A stretch of 64,000 nucleotides of DNA, taken from assembly GCA_011799875.1 (NCBI GenBank), contig CM022299.1:211488070-211552069 (forward strand), in the 5' to 3' direction. A program made the translations under genes and the position numbers. The notes beneath the pieces are model-generated. The model searched no databases. It was not told the DNA's origin and was given only the letters and a program-made list of their open reading frames with translations. This document shows positions 1 to 10,796 of this stretch, one piece after another (position 1 is the stretch's first letter; each line of letters starts with the position of its first letter). This stretch comes from Thinopyrum elongatum (Eukaryota; Streptophyta; Magnoliopsida; Poales; Poaceae).

Positions 1-2
1 AT

Positions 3-735
3 GATGTTAAAGGTGTAGGAAAACATGCTTCTACGGTTCAAACCCAGTTAGGACAAGCTGCTAAATCTCAAAGTAATTTGCTTATGAAATGAATAGTAAT
101 ATGAATGATCATGCTATTAGAGTAATGACTAGAGGAGGTAGAATGACTCAGGAGCCACTATATCCTGAAGGTCACCCTAAAAGAATTGAACAAGACTCCC
201 AAAGAATTAATGTTGATGCACCTAGTCCATCTAAAAAGAAAAAGAAAAAGAAAAAGAAAAATGATAGGACTTTGCATGCTTCTAGTGAACCTGAAGTAGA
301 AAAACCTTCTGAAGACACTAATGATGTTTCTATTTTCGATGCTGAAACACAATCTGGTAATGGACATTCACCTAGTGATAATGATAATGATGATGTTCAT
401 GTGGATGCTCAACCAGACAATAACTAAGAACCTGATAATGTGGTTGAAATAGAACCTGCTGTTGATCTTGATAACCCACCGCCTAAAAGTAAACGTTACG
501 ATAAAAGAGATTTCATTGGTAGAAAACATGGTAAGGAAAGAGAACCATGGGTTCAGAAACCCATGCCTTTACCAACTAAACCATCTAAGAATAAGGATGA
601 AGAAGAATTTGAACGCTTTGCCGAAATGCTTAGGCCAGTCTTTTTGCGTACCTGTTTGACTGATATTTCAAAGATGGCCCATTATGCTAAGTATATGAAA
701 GATATTGTCACTAATAAAAGAAAATACCTGAATCT
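3..735 (+). pseudogene. Element A gag, C-terminal part (broken)
   Basis: This is the C-terminal, charged part of a Gypsy gag polyprotein. It contains a MTRGGRMTQEPLYPEGHPKR segment (about 120-185), a lysine run encoded by an A-rich tract (228-262), and an acidic stretch rich in D, N and E. The equivalent of element C at 37513-37971 is colinear, which shows this is the same family. Translation starts in frame 3 at the window edge and shifts near 85-89. It then meets an in-frame TAA at 425-427, and another shift near 715-735 separates it from the protease frame. Nucleic-acid binding is plausible from the basic tract, but no CCHC zinc knuckle is visible in this portion. The protein is not functional as it stands. 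Confidence 0.75.
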
Positions 736-1284
736 GAAATTTCCACCATGCTTGCAAACTTTTCTTTTAAGGATGGTGTACCTAAGAAACTAGGATATCC
801 AGGAATACCCACTATACCATGCTCCATTAGAACAAATTATGTTAAAACTATTCTATGTGATTTAGGAGGTGGTGTTAGTGTTATGCCTTTCTCTTTATAT
901 AAAAGACTTGATTTGAATAAACTCACACCCACTGAAATATCATTGCAAATGGCGGATAAATCTACCGCTATATCAGTCGGTATTTGTGATGATGTGCCTC
1001 TTGTAGTTGCAAATGTTACTATCTTGACAGACTTTGTTATACTTGATAAGCCCGAGGAAGACAACATGTCGATTATCCTTGGTAGACCCTTCTTAAACAC
1101 TGCAGGGGTTGTTATTGATTGCAACAAAAGCAATGTCACTTTTCATATCAATGGTAATGAGCACACAGTACACTTTCCGAAGAAGCAATTTCAAGTGAAT
1201 GGTATTAATGTTACTGAAAAGGGTCCAACAATTACTATTGGAAGTTTTGAACTCCCTCTTCCTACTGTTGCATATCCCCATTGA
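736..1284 (+). pseudogene. Element A aspartic protease domain
   Basis: Open frame with a retroviral-type aspartic protease. The active-site region reads CDLGGGVSVMPFSLYKRL (about residues 38-55 of the 178-residue ORF starting at 748), followed by LQMADKST and later IILGRPFLNTAGVVIDC, the flap and C-terminal ILGRPF motif typical of Athila and other Gypsy proteases. It would cut the gag polyprotein in the virus-like particle. The copy in element C (36959-37492) has DLGAGVSVM at the same point, so the second residue after the catalytic DLG varies. The ATG at 748 is only a convenient internal start: the natural frame continues from gag, and a one-base frameshift between about 715 and 745 separates them. 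A terminal TGA lies at 1282-1284 after a short tail. Confidence 0.8.
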
Positions 1285-1614
1285 GGTAACCTAGTGTTAT
1301 ACGAAGGTTCTTCGTTTTCATGTCATTCGAAAGTAGATTGTTAATAAGACATGATCAACCTTACTAACTGATTCTTTTTGAGGGGCATGTGGTCGATGAA
1401 TTTAGTAAGCACAACCAACTGTATCCCTTGTTTACTCTCTATAATTTAAAGTTAATAAAGTAGAAATGCCATGATTACCTAGTTTTTCTGAATTTTCCGT
1501 GCAATAAAAAATGACCCAAAAATAAAAGTTCTCAGAACGCCCTGGAAATTTAGTATGATTTTTTGTAGAATATATAAGAATTTTTGGCACAAAACACATC
1601 CCAGGGGGGGTGCA
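1285..1614 (+). other. Element A spacer, left part
   Basis: Non-coding spacer between protease and second ORF. It matches the reverse complement of element C around 36400-36760 (for example the GGGGCATGTGGTCGATGAA stretch), confirming common ancestry. It is cut by X after base 1614; the last five bases (1610-1614, GTGCA) are the left copy of X's target-site duplication. A run of seven G lies just before the junction. The spacer resumes at 15011. Confidence 0.75.
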
Positions 1615-4133
1615 TGTAACACCCCATGTATTAAGCTACAGTAATCACCCTTTTGATTATGCCATGTCATCATGATCAGCAGTGCTTAAACATCAATTGG
1701 ATCATATCTCTTTTCAATTTAAATTCTAAATGGAAAATTCAAACTTAAGTGAAACTAAAAGTTGTTCAAATTGGAAAAAAAAATGTGCATCAGGTTGCAA
1801 ATATTCCCATAGCATTCATGAAAATGATTGCAACATTTATTGGAATTGTAAAAGGACTCAAACAACAAGAAACAACAGCAAAATAGCACGATTTAATCCT
1901 TTTTCAATTAAATAAAATCCAAACAAAAATATGTGGACACCAAACCAATTTCTAGCAGTGACTAATTTTGCATTGTTAATATTTGGACCGGTCTCATATT
2001 TTACAAAAGTCATTTGTAATAAAAACAAAAGACAAAAGACAAACAAAACAGAAAAGAAAAAGAAAAATAGAAAAGGGAGAAGAAGCCCACTGTGCCCGGA
2101 CCACAAGTGCACAGTGCGGCCCAGCCCGCCTAGCTCCTCCCCCACCTCTCGCCACTGCTCACCGCGCCTCGCTGTCGAACAGCTAGCGCGCGCGCGCTTG
2201 GCCCCCCTCCTTGCGGTCGACAGCGGCCTTGGCTCGCCGGGGAGGATAAAGAGCATCTCCCGCGCCCCCCGGCTTTCCCTCGCTCACTCTCTCTCGCTCT
2301 CCCTCGCCTCCCCATCTCACCCGAGCGCCACCGTCGCCATGGCTCCGGCGTAGCCACGGCCACCGTGCCCCGTTCGCCTCCCCGCCGTGTCCAACGTGCT
2401 CGCCGTCGTCCCCTCCTTCGACTATGCCAACGAACCGAAGATGAGGGCCACCGCAGCGCCTCCCCGAGCCTTCTTCCTCCTCGGATCACCGCCGCATGCC
2501 GTCACCGATTCCGGCGACATCGAGCTACCCCGAGCCCACTGCCCTTTCCCTATGGCTCGCTGTGAGCACCCCGTCCTCCTCCCTCTCTCCCTGCGCTCTC
2601 CCCGTAGCCGTAGATGCCGCCCCCTTCTTGCCCGAACGCGCCGCCGTGGAGCACGTCGCCGGCGTGTCGTCGGTGACCAAAGGGCCCCGTGCCCATGCCT
2701 AGTGTACTCCCCGCATCGCGTAGGGCCTCGCGCGCTATTTGTTCGCTCGCCCGCGCCTTGATTCGTTGTTCCCGAACCGCACCCGAAGCCGCCGCCGCCC
2801 ACCGTCGTCGTGCTGCTCTGTCCCGGCCTCCCCTGTCGCCGTGCACCCCACCACCGGACGCGGCTCTACCTGCTCGTTCCAGAGAGCTAAAGAGCGCGCG
2901 AAATGGTGCCCCGTAGCTCGATTCCAGGCTCGCCGGAGTTGAGCCACCGCGTCGGGGCTCACCGGCGCACTCCGGTGGCCGACGCTGACCAGGCGCCCAC
3001 GTGGCAGCCGCGGGCCCCGCCCTGTGCCGCTGACCGATGGGCCCCACTGCCCATTTGACCCGGTCAGCGCTGCTGACTGGGCTGGCTGTGTCACTGAAAC
3101 ACGGGCCCCACCACTTAAACGTTTTAAAATAAATAAATAATAAAACTGTTAATTAATTAATTAGTTAATTAAATGCTAATCTGTCACTGACTAATGGGGC
3201 CCACACCTAATTAATCTGTAATTAGTTTAAATAAAACCTAATTAACCTAACAGAGGCTGACATCTGGGCCCCACACGACAGGTTTGACTCTGGTCAACCA
3301 GAGTTGACCTGCTGACGTCATCCTGAGGTCATGCTGACATCACCCTGTACTGTTCTGGATAATGTTGATTTAATTATATCCAGAAATTCCAGAAATTAAT
3401 AAAAACTTTAGAAAATCATATCTTTTAATCCGTAACTCCGATGAAAATAATTTATATATGAAAGTTGATAAGAAAAATCCCACGAATCCGAATATGCCCT
3501 CCTTTCATCTGTCACATGCTTCTAGCATGATGAACATGGAACTTCCCTCTCCGGATCATCTATCCGATAAATCCAAAGACCCGAGAAATATCGTCAGATA
3601 TTCTCCCGCTCCGTCTGATACGTGTAGTACTGTGTTAGATCACCTCTGTCACCGCATATTGCCATGTTATGCTTTGTGCTACACTTGTTTTCTATGTATT
3701 TATTGTTTTCTCCCCCTGTTCTCTCTCGTTAGACCCCGACACCGACGTCGTCCCCGAGACTGATGCAGCTCAGGAGCCCGACGACACCGTTGACAACCTT
3801 GCCTGTGCCAGAGCAACCAGGCAAGCACCCCCCTTTTTGAGCATACCGATATCGCCTATTCTTTCCCTCTCATGCTTGCATTAGAAATGCTGCTGCTACT
3901 GCTTTACCTATTCTGATGCATAGCCTGTTTATTGTAACCTGCTATTGATACCTTACCTGCTTGTCCTAAACTGCTTAGTATAGGCTGGGTAGAGACCTAT
4001 CAGTGACCCCACTTATCCCGACTGCCCCGCTGGCTTATCAGAAGACCCGATCAACGGGATCGAAGACCAGGCCCCTGCACCGCACATCACCCCCCTTAGT
4101 TGTAACGACACTGCAGCGTTACTATCGAGTGCC

Positions 4134-4337
4134 GAGGGTGATACCTCATGTAGCACTTCTGATGTTAACTCTGTAGAGTAGCTAATCGGTCGGGGCCATC
4201 AAGGGTGATTCCTCCTTCACCACTTCCGATAACGAAGCCGTCGTACAAACACCTCAAGTGTAAACCCAGCGAGGGTGATTCCTCATAGTTCACCTTGACG
4301 GATACATCGAGTAGGAATCCAACGAGGGTGATACCTC
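4134..4337 (+). repeat. Four-copy GAGGGTGATWCCTC motif in X LTR
   Basis: Copies lie at 4134-4147, 4201-4214, 4271-4284 and 4324-4337, spaced 67, 70 and 53 bases. Each has GAGG/CCTC (or AAGG/CCTC) ends that could pair. The same array recurs in the 3' LTR at about 13325-13529. It looks like a decayed tandem repeat of about 65 bp. Function unknown. Confidence 0.7.
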
Positions 4338-5044
4338 GGATTCCCCTGATGATATGGACACACAAATACTTGGACTGTACTATTGCTACTTGGAAAGGCG
4401 GGTCGATCCTGAGGGGTACCCGCGTGTGATGTGAAGACGGGTTGCCTGGATGGTGCCCGAGTGAAGAATATGAGGCGTGGCCGGGCATTCTTGACCCTTG
4501 TCGCAAGTCCTCGAGACGGGGCGACGGGGTCACATCTTTCGTGAGTCTCTGCTCGTTACCGCAACCCCAAGGTACTAACGGTTTGGATATTTGATTCGAG
4601 TGGGCCTCTAGCCCGATAGCACTAACCATCACGCGGGAATAAATATGGGTACTCTGCATTGTGGTATCAGCCGAAAGCTTTGTCAGACGTCCAGTTCAGC
4701 ATTGCGGCCGGGTCGGATCGTGTCGTTGGCGCTGGTATCCACCCTGCTCGCAACGACCCGGAGAGCACATGGCGATGGCCCAAGACCCCTGAGCACTTAG
4801 GATGTAGACCGGCGGGGACCTCTCTGCTGAGTTCTAGGTAGGGCTGCGGTGTGTCGTTTGGCCGAGGCCAGGCATGACCCAGAAAGTGTGTCCGGCCGGA
4901 GTTAAGCGAGCGTGGTGGGTAAGTTGGTGCACCCCTGCAGGGAAGAACTAATCTATGCATAGTCGGATCCTTGGTAGTGGACACTCGGAGTTGTATCCCG
5001 ATCGATACAATTTAGAACATATTGAGGAGATGAGATATGGATAC

Positions 5045-5168
5045 TATGGCTCTGGGATTACTTTCTCGCAGGGAGTCGAGAAAGGATCTCTGGCCGAGGT
5101 TGATGGCAGTATGGCTCTGGGATTGGTTTCTCGCAGGGAGTCGAGAAAGGATCTCTGGGTGAGGTTGA
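5045..5168 (+). repeat. 65-bp tandem duplication in X LTR
   Basis: Unit one begins TATGGCTCTGGGATT at 5045 and unit two begins with the same bases at 5110. Both contain CGCAGGGAGTCGAGAAAGGA. The pair is also present in the 3' LTR (about 14236-14359), so it predates insertion. Confidence 0.85.
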
Positions 5169-5814
5169 GACTTAATGATACTACTACTAATACAGTACTA
5201 ATCTACACTCTTCTAATGCTGCAAGACCTCTGAAGATGCTAGTCTACGATAGGACTAGGCCTTCTCTCTATTCTGGCATTTCGGCAGCCCAGTCCACATA
5301 TACAACCTTCCTTTGATAATGTTGCATATGTAGTGTAGATCCTTGCTTACTGAGTACTTCGGATGAGTACTCACGGTTGCTTTGCTTTCTTTTTCCCCCA
5401 TATCCCTTTGATGCAACCAGATGACGGAGCCCCGGTTACAGCGGCCCCGCCGACGATCGCTACTGCTACCCCGAGGATGGATACAATTACGAGCTTGCCG
5501 ACAACCAGGAGTAGGTTAGGAGGGTCCCAGGCAGGAGGCCTGCGCCTTTCGATCGTAGTGTTTTCTTTTGTCCCGCCTTTTAAGGGCCTTTCTGTGTTTT
5601 CTTTTATATCTGTACTCAGATATCTGATGCTTCCGTTGACGCTTGTATGCGAGCTTATGTATTTGAGCCCTCGAGGCCCCTAGCTTGTAATATAAAGCTT
5701 GTATGACTTTATTTATATTTAGAGTTGTGTTGTGATATCTTCCCGTGAGTCCTTAGGCTTGATCATGTGCATTTGCATGTATGATTAGTGCACGATTAAG
5801 CCGGGGGCGTCACA

Positions 5815-6429
5815 AGTTGGTATCAGAGCTGACTGACTGTAGGAACCCCCCTTTCCAACTCCTTGGTCGAAGTTGAGTCTAGTACTTAAAAACCGTTTTA
5901 CTAACATGGCTGTGTGGCTTACGGGCCCACGTCGCCAATTGGGTGGTATTAGTATCTTTTACTCCTCGACCTTTACTCTGGGACTCTGATCTCTCTTCCT
6001 TTCGGGTTAAAATTTTACTAACTCCAACATTAGGTTCTCGTGATCACATCCACCCGGTGTTCTGAAATATCCCCCCTTACTACAAGATTGTGGGCCAGAT
6101 TCTGCTTGCAGGATCCTCATATCGAGGGCACCCTGTGTTGTCACTTGCAGATTCCTCGCTCCAACAGTTTTCTCCGACGTTGATGTAGCCTTTGCTATGT
6201 CTCGTTGTGTACTTCCTTACCGCGTGCCTGCGCTCCGCCTAGTTGTCTAGCCTTCCCTTTTCAGCTGTCGTAATGCCGGATGGTAACCGAGGCTATGTGT
6301 GGATTTGAATGTCTGGTGCGAATATGATGAAGTATCTATTGCACTTCCTTCTGTTTTGCGTGTTACTTCATGAATCATTCCATACACTTGCAGTTCTTCT
6401 TGCTAAACCGCCCCTGCTGATTTGGCAGG
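5815..6429 (+). promoter_or_regulatory. Element X primer-binding site and untranslated leader
   Basis: The primer-binding site TGGTATCAGAGC is at 5818-5829, three bases after the LTR. It is complementary to the 3' end of plant initiator-Met tRNA and would prime minus-strand DNA synthesis. The following 600 bases to the gag ATG at 6430 show no convincing ORF and are presumably the packaging leader. The gag start has context GGCAGGATGGCTG. Confidence 0.88.
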
Positions 6430-7236
6430 ATGGCTGACGATCCTCCACCTCCACCCTATATTGCCGCAATGATGCAGCAGTTTGAATTGAACCGTCAGCT
6501 CAATGAGAGTCTTTTAAAATGTTTGGAATGCAACGAGGCTCGTCAGGAGCCTGGACCGATCTCGCTGCCAGAATTTGTTCGCCTCAACCCGTCTGTTTTC
6601 CGCAACTCCACCAATCCTATGGATGCTGATGATTGGCTTCGTGACATCCTGTTTGAAATGGAGTCAGCTAATGTTGCCCCTGACAGTTACGTCACCTATG
6701 CGGCATTCCATTTAAAGGGTCCAGCTGCTCAATGGTGGGAAAGCCACCAGGGTATGTTGCCTGCTGAAACTGTAACCACTTGGCAGGAATTTCAGTCAGC
6801 TTTTCATGCACGGTACATTCCTCAAGGTCCGCTGGACCGGAAGAAGTAGGAGTTCCGCAAACTCTCTCAGGGTAAAATGACTGTGGATGAATATCAGAGG
6901 AAATTTCTTGAATTTTCCCGCTATGCTGAAGATGATGTCTGCACTGACGCACGCAAGCAGGAGAAATTCCATGAAGGACTGCGTACTGAAATAAACCTTG
7001 CACTTGCTGTCCATGATTGCACAGACTTTACAACGCTAGTCAGCCAATCTTTCCAAGTTGAAACTGCTCTGACTAAATACCAGGAGTCGCTCAAGCGTAC
7101 TCGAGATGTCGGCTCGTCTTCGGGTCGACCTGTTCAGAAACGTCAAGTCTGGATTCCCCACAATGTTTACCACCGACCTGCTCCAACACCAAGGCCGTCA
7201 TATTTTGCACCTCGTCTGCCTTCACCGCCGAGATAG
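6430..7236 (+). pseudogene. Element X gag (capsid), broken by stops
   Basis: Capsid/nucleocapsid precursor. The N-terminus is MADDPPPPPYIAAMMQQFEL. A Retrotrans_gag-type domain follows (residues about 45-200), with PMDADDWLRDI, FHLKGPAAQWWES and FHARYIPQGP, continuing after a stop as MTVDEYQRKFLEFSRYAED. In-frame TAG codons at 6847-6849 and 7234-7236 break it; both look like single-base C-to-T changes from CAG/CGA-like codons. The frame then continues without shift into the protease. A zinc knuckle (CX2CX4HX4C) normally follows this domain in the group, but none is visible between 7100 and 7400, so an internal deletion or heavy decay is likely. Gag would assemble virus-like particles. Confidence 0.88.
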
Positions 7237-7788
7237 CTAACGGTTCATGATGGACCACCTGATGCTATGGCTTCTCCTCAGGTTGCACCACGTCCTCCTA
7301 ATGGTCGCAAGAAGAATTGTCGAAACCGCCGATTCAGAAACCGAAATGTCATACCATCTACTATTGTACTTGGCCATGCCAATCACGTCAATGCTGAAAA
7401 GGCTCAGGAGGAACCGACTATCGTGCTGGGGACACTCTCTGTGAATTCAGTGCCAACTCCTGTTCTTTTTGATTCAGGTGCATCACATTCCTTCGTGTCC
7501 CAACAATTTGCACAATTGCATGGGTTAGCTATGAGCTCATTACCCACTCCTTTAGAAATCATCACTCCCCGTTCCAGGTGGCAAACTAAAATGGTAAGTC
7601 ACAACAATCAGATCAGAATTGAAGGATTGATGTTCTCTGCTTCCCTTATTGCTCTTGGAGCTTCTGACATAGACATCATTCTCGGTATGGACTGGTTGAC
7701 CGCCCACAATGCTTTGATTGACTGTGCTGCTAAGAAAGTCCAACTTACCATCCTTCTGGCCAGACAGTCAAATACTCAGCCCGAATAG
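7237..7788 (+). pseudogene. Element X aspartic protease domain
   Basis: Retroviral aspartic protease. In the ORF that starts at 7267 the catalytic motif FDSGASHSF lies at residues 68-76 (catalytic D69), and the later ILGMDWLTAHNALIDC block is typical of chromovirus proteases. It is in the same frame as gag. A TAG at 7786-7788 ends it, because a one-base deletion near 7750-7756 throws the rest into another frame; the protein sense continues in the frame used by RT. The short basic stretch RKKNCRNRRFRNRN upstream replaces the expected zinc knuckle. Confidence 0.88.
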
Positions 7789-9017
7789 CTCAGGATGCTG
7801 AGACTCAAATATATGTTCTGAATGCATTGAATGCCTCACCTCTTGAAGGCATCAAGAATATTCCAGTTGTTCATGATTTTCAAGATGTCTTTCCAGAAGA
7901 ACTTCCAGGAATACCCCCTGCTAGAGCTGTTGAGTTCATCATCGACTGGAAGCCAGGCACAACCCCTATTGCGAAGCGTCCTTATAAAATGCCTCCGCAC
8001 CATCTTCTCGAGCTTAAGGAAGAAATCAACAAGTCACTTAAGAAAGGTTTCATCTGCCCTAGTTCCTCTGCTTGGGGAGCACCTTCACTCTTCATTAAGA
8101 AGAAGGATGGAACTAACCGATTGGTTCAGGATTATCGGCCCATTAACCAAGCCACAATTCAGAATAAATATCCGCTTCCTCGGATCAATGATTTGTATGA
8201 TCAACTTGTTGGATCATCGGTATTCTCTAAACTCGACTTGAGGTTGGGTTATCATCATATCCGTGTTCGTGAAGAGGATATTCCCAAGACTGCATTTGTT
8301 ACTCGCTATGGCTCTTATGAGTACACTGTAATGTCATTTGGCTTAACAAATGCTCCAGCCACATTCTCCAGTTTGATGAATTACATCTTCATGGATTACC
8401 TCGACAAATTCGTCGTGGTTTATCTAGATGATATCCTGGTTTATTCGAAGAATAAAGAAGAACATGCCGAACACCTCCGTTTTGTACTGGAAAGGCTCCG
8501 AGAACACCAGTTGTATGCCAAATACTCCAAATGTGAGTTCTGGCTTTCTGAAGTAACCTACCTTGGTCATGTGATTTCCAAGGATGGAATTGCTGTTAAC
8601 CCGGAACAAGTTCAGGCTATTCTGGATTGGACTCCTCCGAAGAATGTCAAGCAAGTGAGAAGTTTTCTCGGCCTTGCAAGTTATTGCCGTTGTTTTGTCG
8701 AGAATTTTTCAAAAATTGCTAAGCCTTTGACTGATCTGCTTCACAAAGGCATTAAGTTTGAATGGACAGACAAATGTCAAGAAAGTTTTCAAACACTCAA
8801 AGACAAGCTAACATCTGCCCCAGTACTTGCTCCACCAGATTCTCGCAAAGATTTTGTGATCTATTGTGATGCATCCCGTGAAGGATTAGGCTGTGTCCTA
8901 ATGCAAGAGTGTAAGGTGATTGCTTACGGCTCTCGACAGTTGTGCCCACATGAAGAGAATTATCCGGTACATGATCTAGAGCTAGCTGCTGTGATCTATG
9001 CATTGCAGTTGTCGTGA
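7789..9017 (+). pseudogene. Element X reverse transcriptase and RNase H (first part)
   Basis: Reverse transcriptase with all main motifs. From the ATG at 7827 it has [16 protein letters not shown] (about residues 92-107), [10 protein letters not shown] with catalytic D137, [10 protein letters not shown] (171-180) and the YLDD box (199-202). The thumb follows, then RNase H begins with FVIYCDAS (D348) and continues to E385. These copy element RNA into DNA and remove the RNA strand. The frame is open for 396 codons, then stops at TGA 9015-9017, where a TGG-like codon in RNase H was probably mutated; the same frame resumes. Upstream sequence belongs to the same frame after the frameshift in the protease, so the ATG is not the natural start. 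Confidence 0.93.
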
Positions 9018-10760
9018 CATTACCTTCTCGATAATCGTTGCGAGATATACATGGATCATAAAAGTCTGAAGTACTTGTTCACTCAGCCATCTCTAAACCT
9101 CCGTCAGCAAAGATGGATGGAGGCCATTGCGGACTATGATTTGGGTATTTCCTATACCCCTGGCAAGGCTAACGTGATGGCTGATGCCTTAAGCCGCAAG
9201 TCCTATTGCAACAACCTCATGGTTAGGCGAGCTCAACCTCATCTTTTTGAAGAACTGTGCAAGCTGAATCTGCGTATTGTCCCACGGGGTTCTCTTAATA
9301 ACCTTGTGATACAGCAAGATCTTGAGAAAGCTGTTAAGAATGCACAAGCTAAAGATGCTGAAATTGATCTGATGAAGAAAAATCTTCACCTTGAAAAGTA
9401 CAGGGATTTCTCGCTGTGTGAAGATGGAACCTTGTATTTCAGAAACCGCATTGTCGTACCTCGCTTCGAACTCATGACTGATAAGGTCATGAAGGAGGCA
9501 TATGATACACCGCTGTCTATTCATCCGGGTAGCACCAAGATGTATCGTGATCTCCGTCAAAGGTACTGGTGGTCTAGAATGAAGCAGGATATTGCCCGAT
9601 ATGTTGCTGAATGTGATGTTTGTCGTCGCGTTAAAGCAGAACATCAGAAGCCTGCTGGAATTCTGCAACCGTTACCTATTCCTTTATGGAAATGGGATAA
9701 GGTTCAGATGGATTTAATTACAGGACATCCCAGGTCACAGAAGGGTCACGATGCTATTCTTGTAGTTGTCGACAAACTCTCTAAGGTTGCACACTTTCTG
9801 CCTGTCAAAGAGACGATCACTACTAGTCAGTTAGCAGAATTATATATCTCCAGAATTGTTTCACTCCACGGCATTCCGAAGGAGATCAGTTCGGACCGTG
9901 GCGGCCTTTTCACTTCCAAGTTCTGGGAAAGTTTCCAAGAAGCTATGGGAACTCATATTACCTGGAGTTCAGCTTATCACCCCCAATCCCAAGGCCAAGT
10001 CGAGCAAGTTAATCAAGTGCTTGAAGACATGCTTCGAGCTTGTGTTATATCCTTCGGCAAGAAATGGGAAGAATCTCTCCCATATGCCGAGTTCTCTTAT
10101 AACAACAGCTATCAAGCCAGCTTGAAAATGGCCCCTTTTGAAGTTCTATATGGACGTAAGTGTCGAACCCCTCTGAATTGGTCAGAAACTGGGGAACGAC
10201 CGCTCGTGGGTCTGGATATTATTCAACACGCCGAAGAACAAGTCCGTATTGTCCGGGAAAATCTCAAGGCGGCTCAGGACCGCCAGAAGAGCAACTACGA
10301 TCGCAAACGATGGGGTTTGACTTATCAACCTGGTGATCAAGCTTATCTGCGAGTAACTCCTATGAATGGCACTCACCGTTTCGGAATCAAGGGCAAGCTT
10401 GCTCCGCGCTACATTGGTCCTTTCCGCATTGTTGCTAGACGTGGTCAGGTGGCATATAAATTGGAGTTGCCGCCGCAATTCTCTCATATCCACGACGTCT
10501 TCCATGTGTCGCAACTTCGTCGTTGCTTCAAGGAATCTCCGCACCGTGCAGTGGATCACGAGATGCTCGAATTGCATGATGATCTTTCATATAAGGAACA
10601 TCCGATCCGCATTCTCGATGAAGCTGAACGTCGGACCTGTCAGAAGGTTACCAAGGTCCTCAAAGTGCAGTGGTCAAATCATACTGAAGATGAAGCCACT
10701 TGGGAACGCGAGGATAATCTTCGTGCGGAATACCCCGAACTTTTTCCTTCTACCTCTTAA
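9018..10760 (+). pseudogene. Element X RNase H end, integrase and chromodomain-like tail
   Basis: Continues the polymerase frame. From the ATG at 9051: RNase H end ([14 protein letters not shown], 37-50), then integrase. The zinc domain retains H158 and the C188/C191 pair, but the first histidine of the HHCC set appears as Y151, explicable by one C-to-T change. The catalytic core has D221 (QMDLITG), D282 (SSDRG) and E318 (GQVEQVNQ), with D35E spacing. The GPF module ([11 protein letters not shown]) and FHVSQLRR follow. The tail from about 515 to 569 ([17 protein letters not shown]) resembles the chromodomain that directs chromovirus insertion to certain chromatin. The stop is TAA at 10758-10760. 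This is the longest intact block of X. Confidence 0.93.
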
Positions 10761-10784
10761 TTCTTGGGACGAGAATTCTTGTTA

Positions 10785-10796
10785 GTGGAGGAGATT
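10785..10796 (+). promoter_or_regulatory. Element X polypurine tract
   Basis: GTGGAGGAGATT immediately precedes the 3' LTR. This purine-rich stretch would prime plus-strand DNA synthesis. Confidence 0.8.

Larger units (their letters stand above)
1615..5814 (+). repeat. Element X 5' LTR
   Basis: 4,200-bp LTR starting TGTAACACCC and ending GTCACA. It holds a GC-rich middle (about 2090-3110) preceded by A-rich sequence, a CT-rich tract after AGGATAAAGAG (about 2245-2310), AT-rich TTAATTAA runs near 3150-3175, four copies of a GAGGGTGATACCTC-like motif (4134-4337), a 65-bp tandem duplication (5045-5168) and an AATATAAAGC stretch near 5690 that could serve polyadenylation. The promoter is not certain; the CT-rich tract after 2240 is the best candidate. 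Open frames in it, for example the antisense one at 4165-4659, are not credible genes. Confidence 0.93.

Noticed and set aside
2130..3094. Several long overlapping frames on both strands in the GC-rich middle of X's LTR
   Set aside because: GC-rich DNA has few stops; the frames overlap on both strands, are arginine/proline/alanine-rich and lack domains.
4165..4659. 164-codon antisense open frame in X's 5' LTR, also open in the 3' LTR (13356-13850)
   Set aside because: Both LTRs were identical at insertion, so preservation in both is not independent evidence. No motif and no start context; low stop density is expected in GC-rich sequence.
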